A DNA stretch of 64,000 nt from Planctomycetaceae bacterium (GCA_027490145.1 JAIXYQ010000014.1:62001-126000), one strand, 5' to 3'. Shown: positions 31,012-39,592, counted from the first letter of the stretch. Numbers and translations are program-made. Notes: generated by a model not told the origin, from the letters alone.

Positions 31012-31058
31012 GTTTCAGTTCCATCGCCGCTGCCCTCGGCGGCTGAACCGGAGCCACC

Positions 31059-32192
31059 ATGGCCGTCGAACGCTGCTACTACGAAGTCCTTGGCGTCGAA
31101 CGCACGGCGAACGGCGACGAGATCAAGCGCTCGTACCGCCGGCTGGCCATGAAGTGGCACCCCGACCGCAACCCGGGCGATGCGCAGGCCGAAGCCGAGT
31201 TCAAGGCGTGCGCCGAGGCGTATGAAGTCCTGAGCGATCCGGAGCGGCGGGCCCGCTACGACCAGCACGGTCACGCGGGCCTTCGCGGGACGCCCGGCCA
31301 CGACTTCAACCGGATGCGCCCGGACGACATCATGGACATGTTCGCCGAGCTCTTCGGCGGTGGCCGACAACGCGCTCGACGCGGCCCTGCGCGCGGCTAC
31401 GACCTCGAGGAGCAGGTCGAGATCGAACTCGCCGATGTGCTGACGGGCAAGGACGTCGAGGTCGCGTTCTCGCGGCTTGATGTCTGCGTCACCTGCGGCG
31501 GCGGCGGCGCGAAGCCCGGCACCAAGCCCAAGCAGTGCACCAGCTGTGGCGGGCGCGGCCAAGTCGAGCAGATCGGCCTCGGTGGGCTCTTCCGCATGGT
31601 CAACACGTGCCCTGCATGCCGCGGTCGCGGCACCGTCATCACCGACCGCTGCGATGATTGCCGTGGGCAAGGCCGCATCAGCAAGCGCCGGAGCCTCCGT
31701 GTGAAGATCCCTGCAGGCATCGATGATGGCCAGGTCATCCGCGTCACCGGCGAGGGTGAACCGCCGCCGCCGGAAGCAAGCCCGATGGGCCAGGGCGAAC
31801 GGGGCGACCTGCACGTGGTGGTGCGCGTGAACGAGCACGAGTCCTTCACCCGCCACGGCAACGAACTCATCACGGCGCGTGAACTCTCGCCCGCACAGGC
31901 TGCGCTGGGCGTCACGCTCGACATCGAATCGCTCGACGGCCCCGTCCAGGTCGAGGTCCCAGCGGGGACCCAGCATGGTGAGCTCGTGCGCGTGCCTGAC
32001 CGTGGCCTGCCGAGCCTGCGCTCGCCGCGCCGCGGCGACCTCGTCGTCGGCTTCACGATCCGCATCCCCGAGCACCTCAACGCGCGCCAGCGCGAGCTCT
32101 ACGCGGAACTGGCCCAGATCGAGGGCGACCCCGTGCACGAAGGCTCGCGGAGCGTCTGGGCCAAGATCAAGGACACCTTCACGGGAGCATGA
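31059..32192 (+). CDS. dnaJ: DnaJ (Hsp40) co-chaperone
   Basis: The 377-residue type I DnaJ stimulates DnaK ATPase. The J domain contains HPD (residues 33-35, in MKWHPDRNPGD). The Gly/Phe linker is short. Four zinc-finger repeats are intact (CVTCGGGG, CTSCGGRG, CPACRGRG, CDDCRGQG), followed by two C-terminal substrate-binding domains (SLRVKIPAGIDDGQVIRVTGEGE). GGAG is five bases before the ATG. The stop overlaps grpE by ATGA. No dnaK lies in the window. Confidence 0.95.
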   Translation: MAVERCYYEVLGVERTANGDEIKRSYRRLAMKWHPDRNPGDAQAEAEFKACAEAYEVLSDPERRARYDQHGHAGLRGTPGHDFNRMRPDDIMDMFAELFGGGRQRARRGPARGYDLEEQVEIELADVLTGKDVEVAFSRLDVCVTCGGGGAKPGTKPKQCTSCGGRGQVEQIGLGGLFRMVNTCPACRGRGTVITDRCDDCRGQGRISKRRSLRVKIPAGIDDGQVIRVTGEGEPPPPEASPMGQGERGDLHVVVRVNEHESFTRHGNELITARELSPAQAALGVTLDIESLDGPVQVEVPAGTQHGELVRVPDRGLPSLRSPRRGDLVVGFTIRIPEHLNARQRELYAELAQIEGDPVHEGSRSVWAKIKDTFTGA

Positions 32193-32701
32193 GCATGGAC
32201 ACCACCGAACCCAAGCCCGATGCGTCGTCCGGCGAACCGATCGAACCCTCGATCGACTCGCTGCAGGATGAGCTGGCCCGCAAGCACGACGCCTACCTGC
32301 GAGCCCTCGCCGAGGTGCAGAACATCCAGCGCCGCTCGATCGAGAACGAGGCCCGCGCGCGCCACTCCGGCATCGTGCAGGTCGCCAACTCACTCGTGCC
32401 GGTGCTGGAGAACATGGACCTCGCACTGGCGCAGGACCTCTCCGCCATGGAACCGGCCAAGCTCGCGGCAGCCGTCACGATGCTGCGCGCCGAGCTCTTG
32501 AAGGCGATCGAGCGGCACGGCATCGTCCGGATCGACCCTGCCCGCGGCGATGCCTTCGACCCGCACTGCCACCAGGCGGTCATGCAGCAAGCCGCCGACG
32601 GTGTGGCCCCGGGCTGCGTGGTGCAGTGCTTCCAGTCGGGCTACCGGCTCGGCGACCACATCCTTCGCAGTGCGAAGGTCGTCGTCAGCCCCTCGGAGTG
32701 A
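32189..32701 (+). CDS. grpE: GrpE nucleotide-exchange factor
   Basis: The 170-residue protein releases ADP from DnaK. An acidic N-terminal tail leads into the long helix (DELARKHDAYLRALAEVQNIQRR, about 28-50), then the four-helix region (LVPVLENMDLAL) and the beta domain (GDAFDPHCHQAVMQ, GYRLGDHILRSAKVVVS), which matches the GrpE signature. A second ATG lies two codons in. It is coupled to dnaJ and followed by the fmdB-type gene 3 bases later. Confidence 0.94.
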   Translation: MSMDTTEPKPDASSGEPIEPSIDSLQDELARKHDAYLRALAEVQNIQRRSIENEARARHSGIVQVANSLVPVLENMDLALAQDLSAMEPAKLAAAVTMLRAELLKAIERHGIVRIDPARGDAFDPHCHQAVMQQAADGVAPGCVVQCFQSGYRLGDHILRSAKVVVSPSE

Positions 32702-32704
32702 ACC

Positions 32705-33274
32705 ATGCCGACCTACGAGTATGCCTGCAAGGCCTGCGGGCATGAATTCGAGGCATTCCAGTCGATCAAGGCTGATCCAATCCGTACGTGCCCGCGGTGC
32801 GGCAAGCGCAAGGTTGAACGCAAGATCGGGATCGGCGGCGCCGTGATCTTCAAGGGCGGCGGGTTCTACGAGACCGACTACCGCAGCGCCGACTACGAGC
32901 AGGCGAAGAAGGCCGATGCCGCCCCGGCCGCGGGCGCGACCACCGACGCAGGCGCAGGCAAGGATGGCACCAGCAAGGATGCCACGACGAAGGCTCCGGC
33001 GGATGCCGCCACGGCCGCGAAGCCGGCATCCTCGGGATCCGCGCCTGTCGGCACGACCGCCGCTGATGCAGCCCCGAAGGCCGGATCCACCGGCGCATCG
33101 GGCGAGCGCAGCCGGGCGCGTGACGATGGTGCTTCGGGCAGCCGCAAGAACCACGCCCGCGAGGGACGCGGCATCGGCAACGTGCTGCAGCTTGGCCGTG
33201 CGAAGCCGCAGCCGCGCGCGTCGAAGCCCGCACCCAAGCCAACCCGCAAGGCGCCGAAGACCAAGGGCCGCTGA
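32705..33274 (+). CDS. FmdB-family zinc-ribbon protein with long Ala/Lys-rich tail
   Basis: The first 60 residues are a standard FmdB domain: MPTYEYACKACGHEFEAFQ, a CPRCGKRK pair forming the zinc ribbon, and GGAVIFKGGGFYETDY. Residues 70-189 are a low-complexity tail rich in Ala, Asp and Thr, turning Lys/Arg-rich at the end. Most FmdB proteins are about 70-110 residues, so this tail is unusually long. The domain's role is poorly defined; FmdB was first linked to formamidase regulation. GGAG precedes the ATG and it directly follows grpE, so it belongs to the chaperone operon. Confidence 0.85.
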   Translation: MPTYEYACKACGHEFEAFQSIKADPIRTCPRCGKRKVERKIGIGGAVIFKGGGFYETDYRSADYEQAKKADAAPAAGATTDAGAGKDGTSKDATTKAPADAATAAKPASSGSAPVGTTAADAAPKAGSTGASGERSRARDDGASGSRKNHAREGRGIGNVLQLGRAKPQPRASKPAPKPTRKAPKTKGR

Positions 33275-33305
33275 GCCTTCCGCCTGCCGTCGATGCGGCT
33301 TCAGG

Positions 33306-33311
33306 TAGCCT
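33306..33311 (+). promoter_or_regulatory. Candidate -10 element TAGCCT for rnr
   Basis: TAGCCT, six bases, then the rnr ATG at 33318. The 43-base gap after the fmdB-type stop has no Shine-Dalgarno sequence. Leaderless-type geometry. Confidence 0.5.
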
Positions 33312-33317
33312 CACGCC

Positions 33318-35711
33318 ATGGCCTTCAACTGGCGCGCGCGCATCCTCGAACACCTGGCGCACGCCGCCTACCGCCCCACCCGACTCCGTGAGCTCGAGCG
33401 CATGATCCGCGTGCCCGACGCGGAATCGACCTCGTTCCGCGAGTCCATGCTCGGGCTGCAGGGCGAGGGTGCCATCGAGATCGCGGGAGACGACACCGTG
33501 CGCCTGCCCCGCATGGGCGACGAGATCACCGGGCGAATCCGCATCACCATGCGCGGCGACGGCTTCGTGACGCCGGAACGCCCCACCCGCGAGGGCGACC
33601 TGTTCGTGCAGGGCGGTGCGACGATGGACGCGATCAGCGGGGACCGAGTGCGCGTGCGCGTCTCGCGGCGCACCGACCACTACGACCGGCCGTCCCAATC
33701 CGATCGTCCCACCGGGCGCGTGATCGAGGTGCTCGAGCGCGCGCAGACGCGCTTTGCCGGCACGCTCGAGAAGGACGGCCGGCAGTGGATCGTCCGGCCC
33801 GACGGCCGCAAGCTCGATGGTCCCGTCATCGTGCGTGATGCCGATGCCAAGGGCGGCAAGCCCGGCGTGAAGGTCGTCTTCGACCTCATCCGGTTCCCGA
33901 CCGAGCACCGGTGGGCCGAAGGCGCGATCGTCGAGGTGCTCGGCGAGGCCGGCCAGCCGGACGCCGAGACCCGCAGCGTCATCATGTCGTACGGCCTGCG
34001 TGAGGAGTTCCCCCCCGAGGTCAGCGCGCAGGCGGCACAACTCGCGCGCGACTTCGCGAGCGAGCAGGACTCGGGCAGTTGGCCCGACCGCCTCGACCTG
34101 ACCAACGACCTCACCTTCACCATCGACCCGCCGGATGCGCGCGACTACGACGACGCGATCTCGATCGCGTGGGACGAGGAGCGCCAGGAGTGGTCGCTCG
34201 GCGTGCACATCGCGGATGTCGCGCACTTCGTGCACGCCGGCTCGCCGCTCGACCAGGAAGCCGCCGCGCGCGGCAACAGCACCTACCTGCCGCGTCGCGT
34301 GCTGCCCATGCTCCCCGAGGCGCTGTCCAACGGCGTGTGCTCGCTGCAGGAGGGCGTGGCGCGGCTCACGCGCAGCGCCATCGTGAACCTGGACACCAAG
34401 GGCCGCATCACGGGCACGCGCTTGGCCGCGAGCGTGATCAAGAGCCGCAAGCGCATGACCTACCTCGAGGCCCAAGCCGTGATCGACGGCGACCTCGACG
34501 AAGCGGCGCGCCACGCGAAGACCGACACCACCTGGTCGCCCGAGCTCATCGAGGCGCTCAAGCAGTGCGACCGCCTGGCCAAGGTCCTCCGCAAGCGTCG
34601 GCTCGATGCGGGCATGATCACCCTGAGCCTGCCCGAGAGCGAGCTCGTGTTCGACGAGGATGGCCGGGTGAAGGACGTCGTGCCCGAGGATGGCGCGTTC
34701 ACGCACACGCTCATCGAGATGTTCATGGTCGAGGCCAACGAGGCCCTCGCGCGGACCTTCGCCGACATCACGGTCCCGCTGATCCGCCGCGTGCACCCGG
34801 AGCCGGCCACGACCGAGTTCACCGCCCTGCGCCTGGCGGCGCGCACCGTCGGTCGCCGACTGCCCGAGGAGCCCACACGCCACGATCTGCAGTCGATCCT
34901 CGACCAGACCCGCGGCACGCCCGCCGAGCGCAGCGTGCACTATGCCGTGCTGCGCAGCATGAGCAAGGCGATCTACAGCCCGGCGATGATCGGCCACTTC
35001 GCCCTGGCGAGCGAGCACTACACGCACTTCACGAGCCCAATCCGGCGCTACCCCGACCTGCTCGTGCACCGCGCGATGGATGCCTATCTCGCCCACACGG
35101 ACAACGGAGCGCATCCGCCCGGCGGCCGCGGCAAGCGCGACCTGGCGTCATCGCTGATGAGCGACCCCGGCGTCCTCGCCGAGGAGCGGCTCATCGAGTT
35201 CGGCCAGCACTGCAGCTCGACCGAGGTCCAGTCCGAGGGCGCCGAGCGCGACCTGCGCACGTTCCTCGTGCTCCAGTTCCTGCAGGAGCACCACATGGGC
35301 GACGAACTGCCCGCGGCCGTGACGGGGCTCTCGCCCGGCGGCAATGGGCTCTTCATCACGCTCGAGAAGTACTTCGTCGATGGCTTCGCCAAGAGCGCGG
35401 AACTCTCGGCCAACAGCGGCCGCGCGGAACGCTGGGAGATCGACGAATCCAGCGGGCGCCTGCGCTCCCAGCGCTCGGGCGCGCACATCGGCGTCGGTGA
35501 CCGCGTGACCGTGCGCATCATGTCGATCGACACGGCCGCGCGCCGCATGGAGCTCATGGTGACCAGCACGCTGCAGAGCGCGGCGGGCGCGATGCCGGCA
35601 ATGCGCGGTGATGGCTTCCGCGACTTCACGAGCGGCCGCGGCGGCAAGAAGAAGGTCAAGGGCCACAAGAAGGGCTTCAAGCAGGGTCGCCGCGGCAAGA
35701 AGAGCTGGTGA
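33318..35711 (+). CDS. rnr: Ribonuclease R (RNB-family 3'-5' exoribonuclease)
   Basis: The 797-residue enzyme degrades structured RNA from the 3' end. The N-terminus has a winged-helix-like segment, then cold-shock-like OB domains (GRIRITMRGDGFVTP). The RNB domain has the metal site TIDPPDARDYDDAISI (about 271-286), with PRRVLPMLPEALSNGVCSL and the SPIRRYPDLLVHR signature (about 573-585). An S1 domain follows (about 660-745). The last 30 residues are Lys/Gly-rich (GKKKVKGHKKGFKQGRRGKK), as in other RNase R tails. RNase II is less likely given the winged-helix start and basic tail. Confidence 0.94.
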   Translation: MAFNWRARILEHLAHAAYRPTRLRELERMIRVPDAESTSFRESMLGLQGEGAIEIAGDDTVRLPRMGDEITGRIRITMRGDGFVTPERPTREGDLFVQGGATMDAISGDRVRVRVSRRTDHYDRPSQSDRPTGRVIEVLERAQTRFAGTLEKDGRQWIVRPDGRKLDGPVIVRDADAKGGKPGVKVVFDLIRFPTEHRWAEGAIVEVLGEAGQPDAETRSVIMSYGLREEFPPEVSAQAAQLARDFASEQDSGSWPDRLDLTNDLTFTIDPPDARDYDDAISIAWDEERQEWSLGVHIADVAHFVHAGSPLDQEAAARGNSTYLPRRVLPMLPEALSNGVCSLQEGVARLTRSAIVNLDTKGRITGTRLAASVIKSRKRMTYLEAQAVIDGDLDEAARHAKTDTTWSPELIEALKQCDRLAKVLRKRRLDAGMITLSLPESELVFDEDGRVKDVVPEDGAFTHTLIEMFMVEANEALARTFADITVPLIRRVHPEPATTEFTALRLAARTVGRRLPEEPTRHDLQSILDQTRGTPAERSVHYAVLRSMSKAIYSPAMIGHFALASEHYTHFTSPIRRYPDLLVHRAMDAYLAHTDNGAHPPGGRGKRDLASSLMSDPGVLAEERLIEFGQHCSSTEVQSEGAERDLRTFLVLQFLQEHHMGDELPAAVTGLSPGGNGLFITLEKYFVDGFAKSAELSANSGRAERWEIDESSGRLRSQRSGAHIGVGDRVTVRIMSIDTAARRMELMVTSTLQSAAGAMPAMRGDGFRDFTSGRGGKKKVKGHKKGFKQGRRGKKSW

Positions 35712-35730
35712 TTCGGGCCAGCCGGCGACC

Positions 35731-35736
35731 TAGACT
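35731..35736 (+). promoter_or_regulatory. Candidate -10 element TAGACT for the 18-residue-repeat protein
   Basis: TAGACT, six bases, then ATG at 35743. The whole gap after rnr is 31 bases. This hexamer recurs upstream of dus and coaD. Confidence 0.5.
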
Positions 35737-35742
35737 GCGCTC

Positions 35743-36213
35743 ATGCACCTCCGGGCCCTCTTCGCCGTCGGCGTCTCGATCTTCCTGTTGCTTGGGGCCC
35801 GCGTCGGTGCAGGAGCACCGACCATGGCATCCACCCGTTTCCACAAGGGACCCGGCAGCGCCGAGACCATCTTCACGCTCTCATCCGACCGCTTCTACGA
35901 AGGAGCCGGCACGGCCAAGACCCTGCTGACCATCAGCGGTGATCGTGTCTACGACGGCCCCGGGACCGCCAAGACGCTGCTCACGGTGAAGGACGGTCGC
36001 GTGTACGAAGGTGCCGGGACCGCCAAGACCCTGTGGACGATCAAGGACGGCCGCATCTACGAGGGTCCCGGCACCGCGAAGACGCTCTACACGGTGAAGG
36101 ACAAGCGTCTGTACGAAGGCGCGGGAACGGCCAAGACCCTGATGAACTGGGACGGTGGCCTGAGCGAGGTCGAACTCGCGGCAGCCGTGTGGCTCTGGGT
36201 GAAGCGGTTCTGA
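35743..36213 (+). CDS. Secreted protein of six 18-residue beta repeats
   Basis: The 156-residue protein has a signal peptide (about 1-25, ending RVGAGA) and then six tandem 18-residue units from residue 32. The unit is R-[FVIL]-Y-[ED]-G-[AP]-G-T-A-K-T-L-x-T-[IV]-x-x-x, with Gly at fixed places. The first copy (RFHKGPGSAETIFTL) is the most diverged and the last is shortened. Such short-period repeats usually form a closed beta structure; the pattern recalls beta-flower type proteins, though I cannot confirm the family. The tail (GGLSEVELAAAVWLWVKRF) is amphipathic. Role unknown. Confidence 0.75.
   Translation: MHLRALFAVGVSIFLLLGARVGAGAPTMASTRFHKGPGSAETIFTLSSDRFYEGAGTAKTLLTISGDRVYDGPGTAKTLLTVKDGRVYEGAGTAKTLWTIKDGRIYEGPGTAKTLYTVKDKRLYEGAGTAKTLMNWDGGLSEVELAAAVWLWVKRF
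35836..36159 (+). repeat. Tandem 54-base coding repeat, six copies
   Basis: Six units of 54 bases encode the 18-residue repeats. Inner copies share long near-identical tracts (for example GCCAAGAC-centred segments), while the first and last have drifted. Copy number could vary between strains by slippage or recombination. Confidence 0.8.
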
Positions 36214-36216
36214 CGT

Positions 36217-36231
36217 CCGGAGCCGCTCCGG
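36217..36231. terminator. Small hairpin between convergent genes
   Basis: CCGGAG-CCG-CTCCGG just after the repeat-protein stop and before the dienelactone hydrolase stop. A short stem with no T run; weak terminator candidate. Confidence 0.3.
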
Positions 36232-36258
36232 GCATCGCCGCGCCCAGGCGCGCCTTCC

Positions 36259-36972
36259 TCAGCCGAAGCACTCACGCCAGAAGTCGCGCGCGCGCGCGCG
36301 GGCACGAAGGTCGGCACGACGCTGGTAGACCGTGCCGAACGCGGCGTTGTTCGCCTCGGGATTCGTGAATGCGTGCACCGTGCCGCCGTAGGCGCAGACT
36401 TCCCAGTCGGCACCTCGTGCGCCCATTTCCGCGGCGAAGGCAAGCAGATGCTCGGGGGTGGCCATCGGGTCGTCGTAGCCGTGCAGCGCGAGCACCTTCG
36501 CGGTGATGGGGCCCGATGGGGCCGATGGCAGCGGCGTGAAGAGCGCATGGAACGCCGCCACGCCGCGCAGCCCGGCGATGCCGTGGCGCGCAGCATCGAG
36601 GACGCAGAGCCCGCCGAAGCAGAAGCCCATCGCACCCAGGCGTGTTGGATCGGCGCCGGGAATCGAGCGCGCCGCGGCGAAGGCCGCATCCAGACGCCGC
36701 TTGAGCAGCGCGCGGTCCTGCATGAAGGGCGTCATGAGCGCCGAGCACTCTTCGTTGGTGGTGCCGAGCTTGCCTGCGCCGTACATGTCGACCGCAAAGC
36801 CGATGAAGCCGAGCTCGGCGAGCTTGCGCGCTTCCTCGCGCACGAACTCATCGTGGCCGCGCCAAGCATGGAAGACCAACACCACCGGGCGGGATCCGTC
36901 TGCATCGGGCGTCGCCACGAAGCCGCGCAGCGCCTGCGTTCCTTCCTGATAGTCGAGTTCGGTCGTTCGCAT
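36259..36972 (-). CDS. Dienelactone hydrolase family protein
   Basis: The 237-residue alpha/beta hydrolase has the nucleophile elbow MGFCFGG (about 116-122) with Cys as in dienelactone hydrolases, an Asp in HGYDDPMATPEH and a His in VHAFTNPEA, giving a Cys-Asp-His triad. VVLVFHAWRGHDEFVREEA and FAVDMYGAGK near the N-terminus fit the family. No signal peptide. It may open lactones or act on other esters; nothing beside it indicates an aromatic degradation pathway. The gene is convergent with the repeat protein. Confidence 0.9.
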   Translation of the reverse strand: MRTTELDYQEGTQALRGFVATPDADGSRPVVLVFHAWRGHDEFVREEARKLAELGFIGFAVDMYGAGKLGTTNEECSALMTPFMQDRALLKRRLDAAFAAARSIPGADPTRLGAMGFCFGGLCVLDAARHGIAGLRGVAAFHALFTPLPSAPSGPITAKVLALHGYDDPMATPEHLLAFAAEMGARGADWEVCAYGGTVHAFTNPEANNAAFGTVYQRRADLRARARARDFWRECFG

Positions 36973-36979
36973 GGTGCGA

Positions 36980-36985
36980 AGGGTA
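36980..36985 (-). promoter_or_regulatory. Candidate -10 element TACCCT for the dienelactone hydrolase
   Basis: Minus-strand TACCCT, seven bases, then ATG at 36972. No Shine-Dalgarno sequence. Leaderless-type geometry. Confidence 0.5.
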
Positions 36986-37104
36986 GCGAGCAGGCCTGCT
37001 CGTGGGCTCTCCGGGAATCTTCACCGAACTTCAGGCGGCTTTCCCGGATCGCGGCCACGGGCATGCGATGATCGCGCCGGCTTTCTTCCATCCGGGGACC
37101 TTCC

Positions 37105-39570
37105 ATGCGTCACGCAATCCACTGTGGGCCTTGGCTCTGCGCCAAGGTCGCGGCCATCACGCACTCGTTCGCGATCCTCGCCTTCATGGGCGTGGCGCAT
37201 GGAGGGACAACCCTGGCCGTGGGGCCCGGTGCACCGCCCGCGCCAGCATCCTGGCGCATCGATTCGGCACTGACACCCTGTCCGGGCGCACCCGCGCTCG
37301 GCAGGACCGTGGCCTGCGCGCCGGGCTGGATCCTGGCCTCGTCCTGGCACGATGATGACCTCGGCATCACGCCGCCACTCGTGCATGCGTGGTCGTTCAT
37401 CGACGGTGCATGGGCGTGCATGCCGCCGATCTCGCACCCTGGCGATGATCCCCACGCGGGCTTCGGGCGCGCAATCAGCATCGATGGCGATGTGCTCGCC
37501 ATCGGAGCACCCGACGAATCCGTCCTGGGCCACCATGCTGCAGGCGCCGTGCACCTGTATCGGCGCCGGGGGCACGACTGGGTCGCTCTGGGCACGGTTC
37601 ATGCACCGATGGCCCAGGGTGGGGCCGCGTTCGGCTCGGCCGTGGCGGTCAGGGGCAACATCCTGCTCGTGGGCAGTCCTCGGTGGGACCTCTGCGCGAC
37701 CGGTTTCGACGAGGGCTGCACCGATGTGTTCGAGCTCAGCGATGACCGCGCCACGCATCGAGCCACCCAATGGTCACCCACGCCTGCACTCGGTGGTCGC
37801 TTCGGCTCGGCGGTGGCGCTGCACGGCGCCGGACCCGCCACCTTGCACGTCGCCATCGGTGCTCCCTGGGAAGCAGGCAGCGACGGCGCCACGCGCGCCG
37901 GTGCCGTTCATGCCGGTCGCATCACCACCACATCCGAACCGACCCCACGACTGACCGACCGACTCGGTGGCGCGACTGATGCCGAGTGGTTCGGCTGGTC
38001 ACTGGCCCTCACGCGGCATGAACTGATGATCGGCGTGCCGCGCGCCGATGGCGGCTCGCTCAGTCCGTCCTCGATCGGCCGCCGTCGGGGGTGCGTGGTC
38101 ACGGCCGTGCTCGATGATGCAGGCATGCTGTCGAGGCCACAGCGGCTGTGGGGCGAGGCCGCACCCGAGGAACATGTCGGGCTCTCCGTCGCGGCGATTG
38201 GGGGATGGATCGTCGCTGGTGCGCCCGTGGCCGGCGCGGGCGGCTCGTCCGAGGGAGCGATCTACCTGTTCAGGCGCACGGCCGCGACCGGCGATGCACG
38301 CGGCACCCTGCAGCGCTGGCGCATGTCGCAGCGCATCATGCAGCCGTCGAGCCAACCTGGTGATGGATTCGGCGCCAGCGTGGTGATCCACGGGCCGTGG
38401 ATCGTCGCTGCGCGGACCGGGGATCCCGAACAGCCCGTGCAGCCGGGTTCCTGCCTGGTGCTCTCACCCGAGTGGGTACAGCCGTTCGATGACCTCGCGC
38501 CAGCTCTCGGCGCTCTCACAGGCGATGAAGGCATCCTTCACGGCCCGGGCATCGGGGTGGTGGGCCGCGAACTTGATGCCGAACTTGCGCATGTGGCGGC
38601 TGGTGGTCCGGTCCCCATGGATGATGCTGGCCAGCCGGTAGTGCTCCAGCAACACCTCGCGCTGCTCGGCAACGGTGGGCAGCGCGGGCTCGCGTCCTGC
38701 CATCATGTCGCGGGCCTGTCGGAAGATCCAGGGGTTGCCGATGCAGCCACGCGCCACGCTCACGCCGGCCACGCCGCACTGGTCGAGCATGGCGAAGATG
38801 TCCTCGACCGTCCAGATGTCCCCGCTGCCGAACACGACCCGATCCGGGCGCCGTCGCGTCAGCTCCTCCAGGAACTCCCATCGACCGGGCCCCTCATACC
38901 GCTGCTGCACGGTGCGGCAGTGCACGGTGGTCCATGCATAGCCGAGCTCGTACGCCGCATCGAAGACCTTCCAGAAACCATGCTCGGCGCCTTCGGAGTC
39001 ATCCCAGCCCCGTCGCAGCTTCACGGTGCACGGCACCCGCCCTGCCACGGCGTCGATCACCGCCCGCAGCACGGGTACGGCCTCATCGGGGTGCTGCAGG
39101 AAGTGCCCGCCGCGCGAAGCGCTCTTGATCTTCTTCACCGGGCACGCCATGTTCACGTCGATCACGTCGTAGCCCATGCCGACCAGGATGTCGGCGCCGC
39201 GGGCCATTTCATCGGGCGTGGTCCCCATGATCTGACCGGCGATCGGGTGGTCATCGGTGCTTGCGGCAAGGTTGTCCTCGATCTCGCCCATGCCGCACTC
39301 CGTCGCGATCAGGTCGGGATCTTCCTTGCGACGGCCCTTGCCGCCGTTGATCAGGGTGCGATCAAGCAGCGCTTCGGTCACGCAGAAGGGGCAGCCGTGC
39401 CGTCGCGCCACCAGCCTCATCGCACCGTCGCTGTAGCCGGCCAGGCCAGCCTGGAAGAACGGCGCATCGAATCCAGGCACCAGCGCGAGCACGCGCGGAT
39501 CGGGCTTCACGATCCGGGCGGTCTCGACGATCGAACGACTCAGCCTTCTGGGCGGCAACTCGGATGGTGA
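37105..39570 (+). CDS. FG-GAP repeat protein; frame continues antisense through dus
   Basis: Residues 1-450 are convincing: a signal-like start (about 15-35) and six FG-GAP-type beta-propeller repeats (GFGRAISIDGDVLAIGAP, AFGSAVAVRGNILLVGSP, RFGSAVALHG, WFGWSLALTRHELMIGVP, HVGLSVAAIGGWIVAGAP, GFGASVVIHGPWIVAA). Beyond about residue 453 (38464) the same frame runs in exact antisense phase through the whole dus gene to a stop at 39570, and that part is Ala/His/Arg-rich with no domain pattern. The true 3' end is therefore unclear: readthrough, a frameshift near 38460 (one alternative frame stops within about 40 bases), or loss of an original C-terminus. GGGGA precedes the ATG. Confidence is for the first 1.36 kb. 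Confidence 0.6.
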   Translation: MRHAIHCGPWLCAKVAAITHSFAILAFMGVAHGGTTLAVGPGAPPAPASWRIDSALTPCPGAPALGRTVACAPGWILASSWHDDDLGITPPLVHAWSFIDGAWACMPPISHPGDDPHAGFGRAISIDGDVLAIGAPDESVLGHHAAGAVHLYRRRGHDWVALGTVHAPMAQGGAAFGSAVAVRGNILLVGSPRWDLCATGFDEGCTDVFELSDDRATHRATQWSPTPALGGRFGSAVALHGAGPATLHVAIGAPWEAGSDGATRAGAVHAGRITTTSEPTPRLTDRLGGATDAEWFGWSLALTRHELMIGVPRADGGSLSPSSIGRRRGCVVTAVLDDAGMLSRPQRLWGEAAPEEHVGLSVAAIGGWIVAGAPVAGAGGSSEGAIYLFRRTAATGDARGTLQRWRMSQRIMQPSSQPGDGFGASVVIHGPWIVAARTGDPEQPVQPGSCLVLSPEWVQPFDDLAPALGALTGDEGILHGPGIGVVGRELDAELAHVAAGGPVPMDDAGQPVVLQQHLALLGNGGQRGLASCHHVAGLSEDPGVADAATRHAHAGHAALVEHGEDVLDRPDVPAAEHDPIRAPSRQLLQELPSTGPLIPLLHGAAVHGGPCIAELVRRIEDLPETMLGAFGVIPAPSQLHGARHPPCHGVDHRPQHGYGLIGVLQEVPAARSALDLLHRARHVHVDHVVAHADQDVGAAGHFIGRGPHDLTGDRVVIGACGKVVLDLAHAALRRDQVGIFLATALAAVDQGAIKQRFGHAEGAAVPSRHQPHRTVAVAGQASLEERRIESRHQREHARIGLHDPGGLDDRTTQPSGRQLGW

Positions 39571-39585
39571 CAACTCGACGCTCAC
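38464..39585 (-). CDS. dus: tRNA-dihydrouridine synthase
   Basis: The 373-residue flavoenzyme reduces uridine in the tRNA D-loop using FMN. The catalytic Cys is in VNMACPVKKI, followed by SRGGHFL; other family marks are FGSGDIWTVEDIF, VHCRTVQQRYEGP, ARGCIGNPW and FFQAGLAGYSDGAMR near the N-terminus. The GTG at 39583-39585 is preferred to the upstream start at 39708, since a TAGACT element lies seven bases before it and the longer frame would overlap the divergent lipoprotein gene. The entire gene is covered on the other strand by the FG-GAP frame. Confidence 0.9.
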   Translation of the reverse strand: MSVELSPSELPPRRLSRSIVETARIVKPDPRVLALVPGFDAPFFQAGLAGYSDGAMRLVARRHGCPFCVTEALLDRTLINGGKGRRKEDPDLIATECGMGEIEDNLAASTDDHPIAGQIMGTTPDEMARGADILVGMGYDVIDVNMACPVKKIKSASRGGHFLQHPDEAVPVLRAVIDAVAGRVPCTVKLRRGWDDSEGAEHGFWKVFDAAYELGYAWTTVHCRTVQQRYEGPGRWEFLEELTRRRPDRVVFGSGDIWTVEDIFAMLDQCGVAGVSVARGCIGNPWIFRQARDMMAGREPALPTVAEQREVLLEHYRLASIIHGDRTTSRHMRKFGIKFAAHHPDARAVKDAFIACESAESWREVIERLYPLG

Positions 39586-39592
39586 GCGCGCG

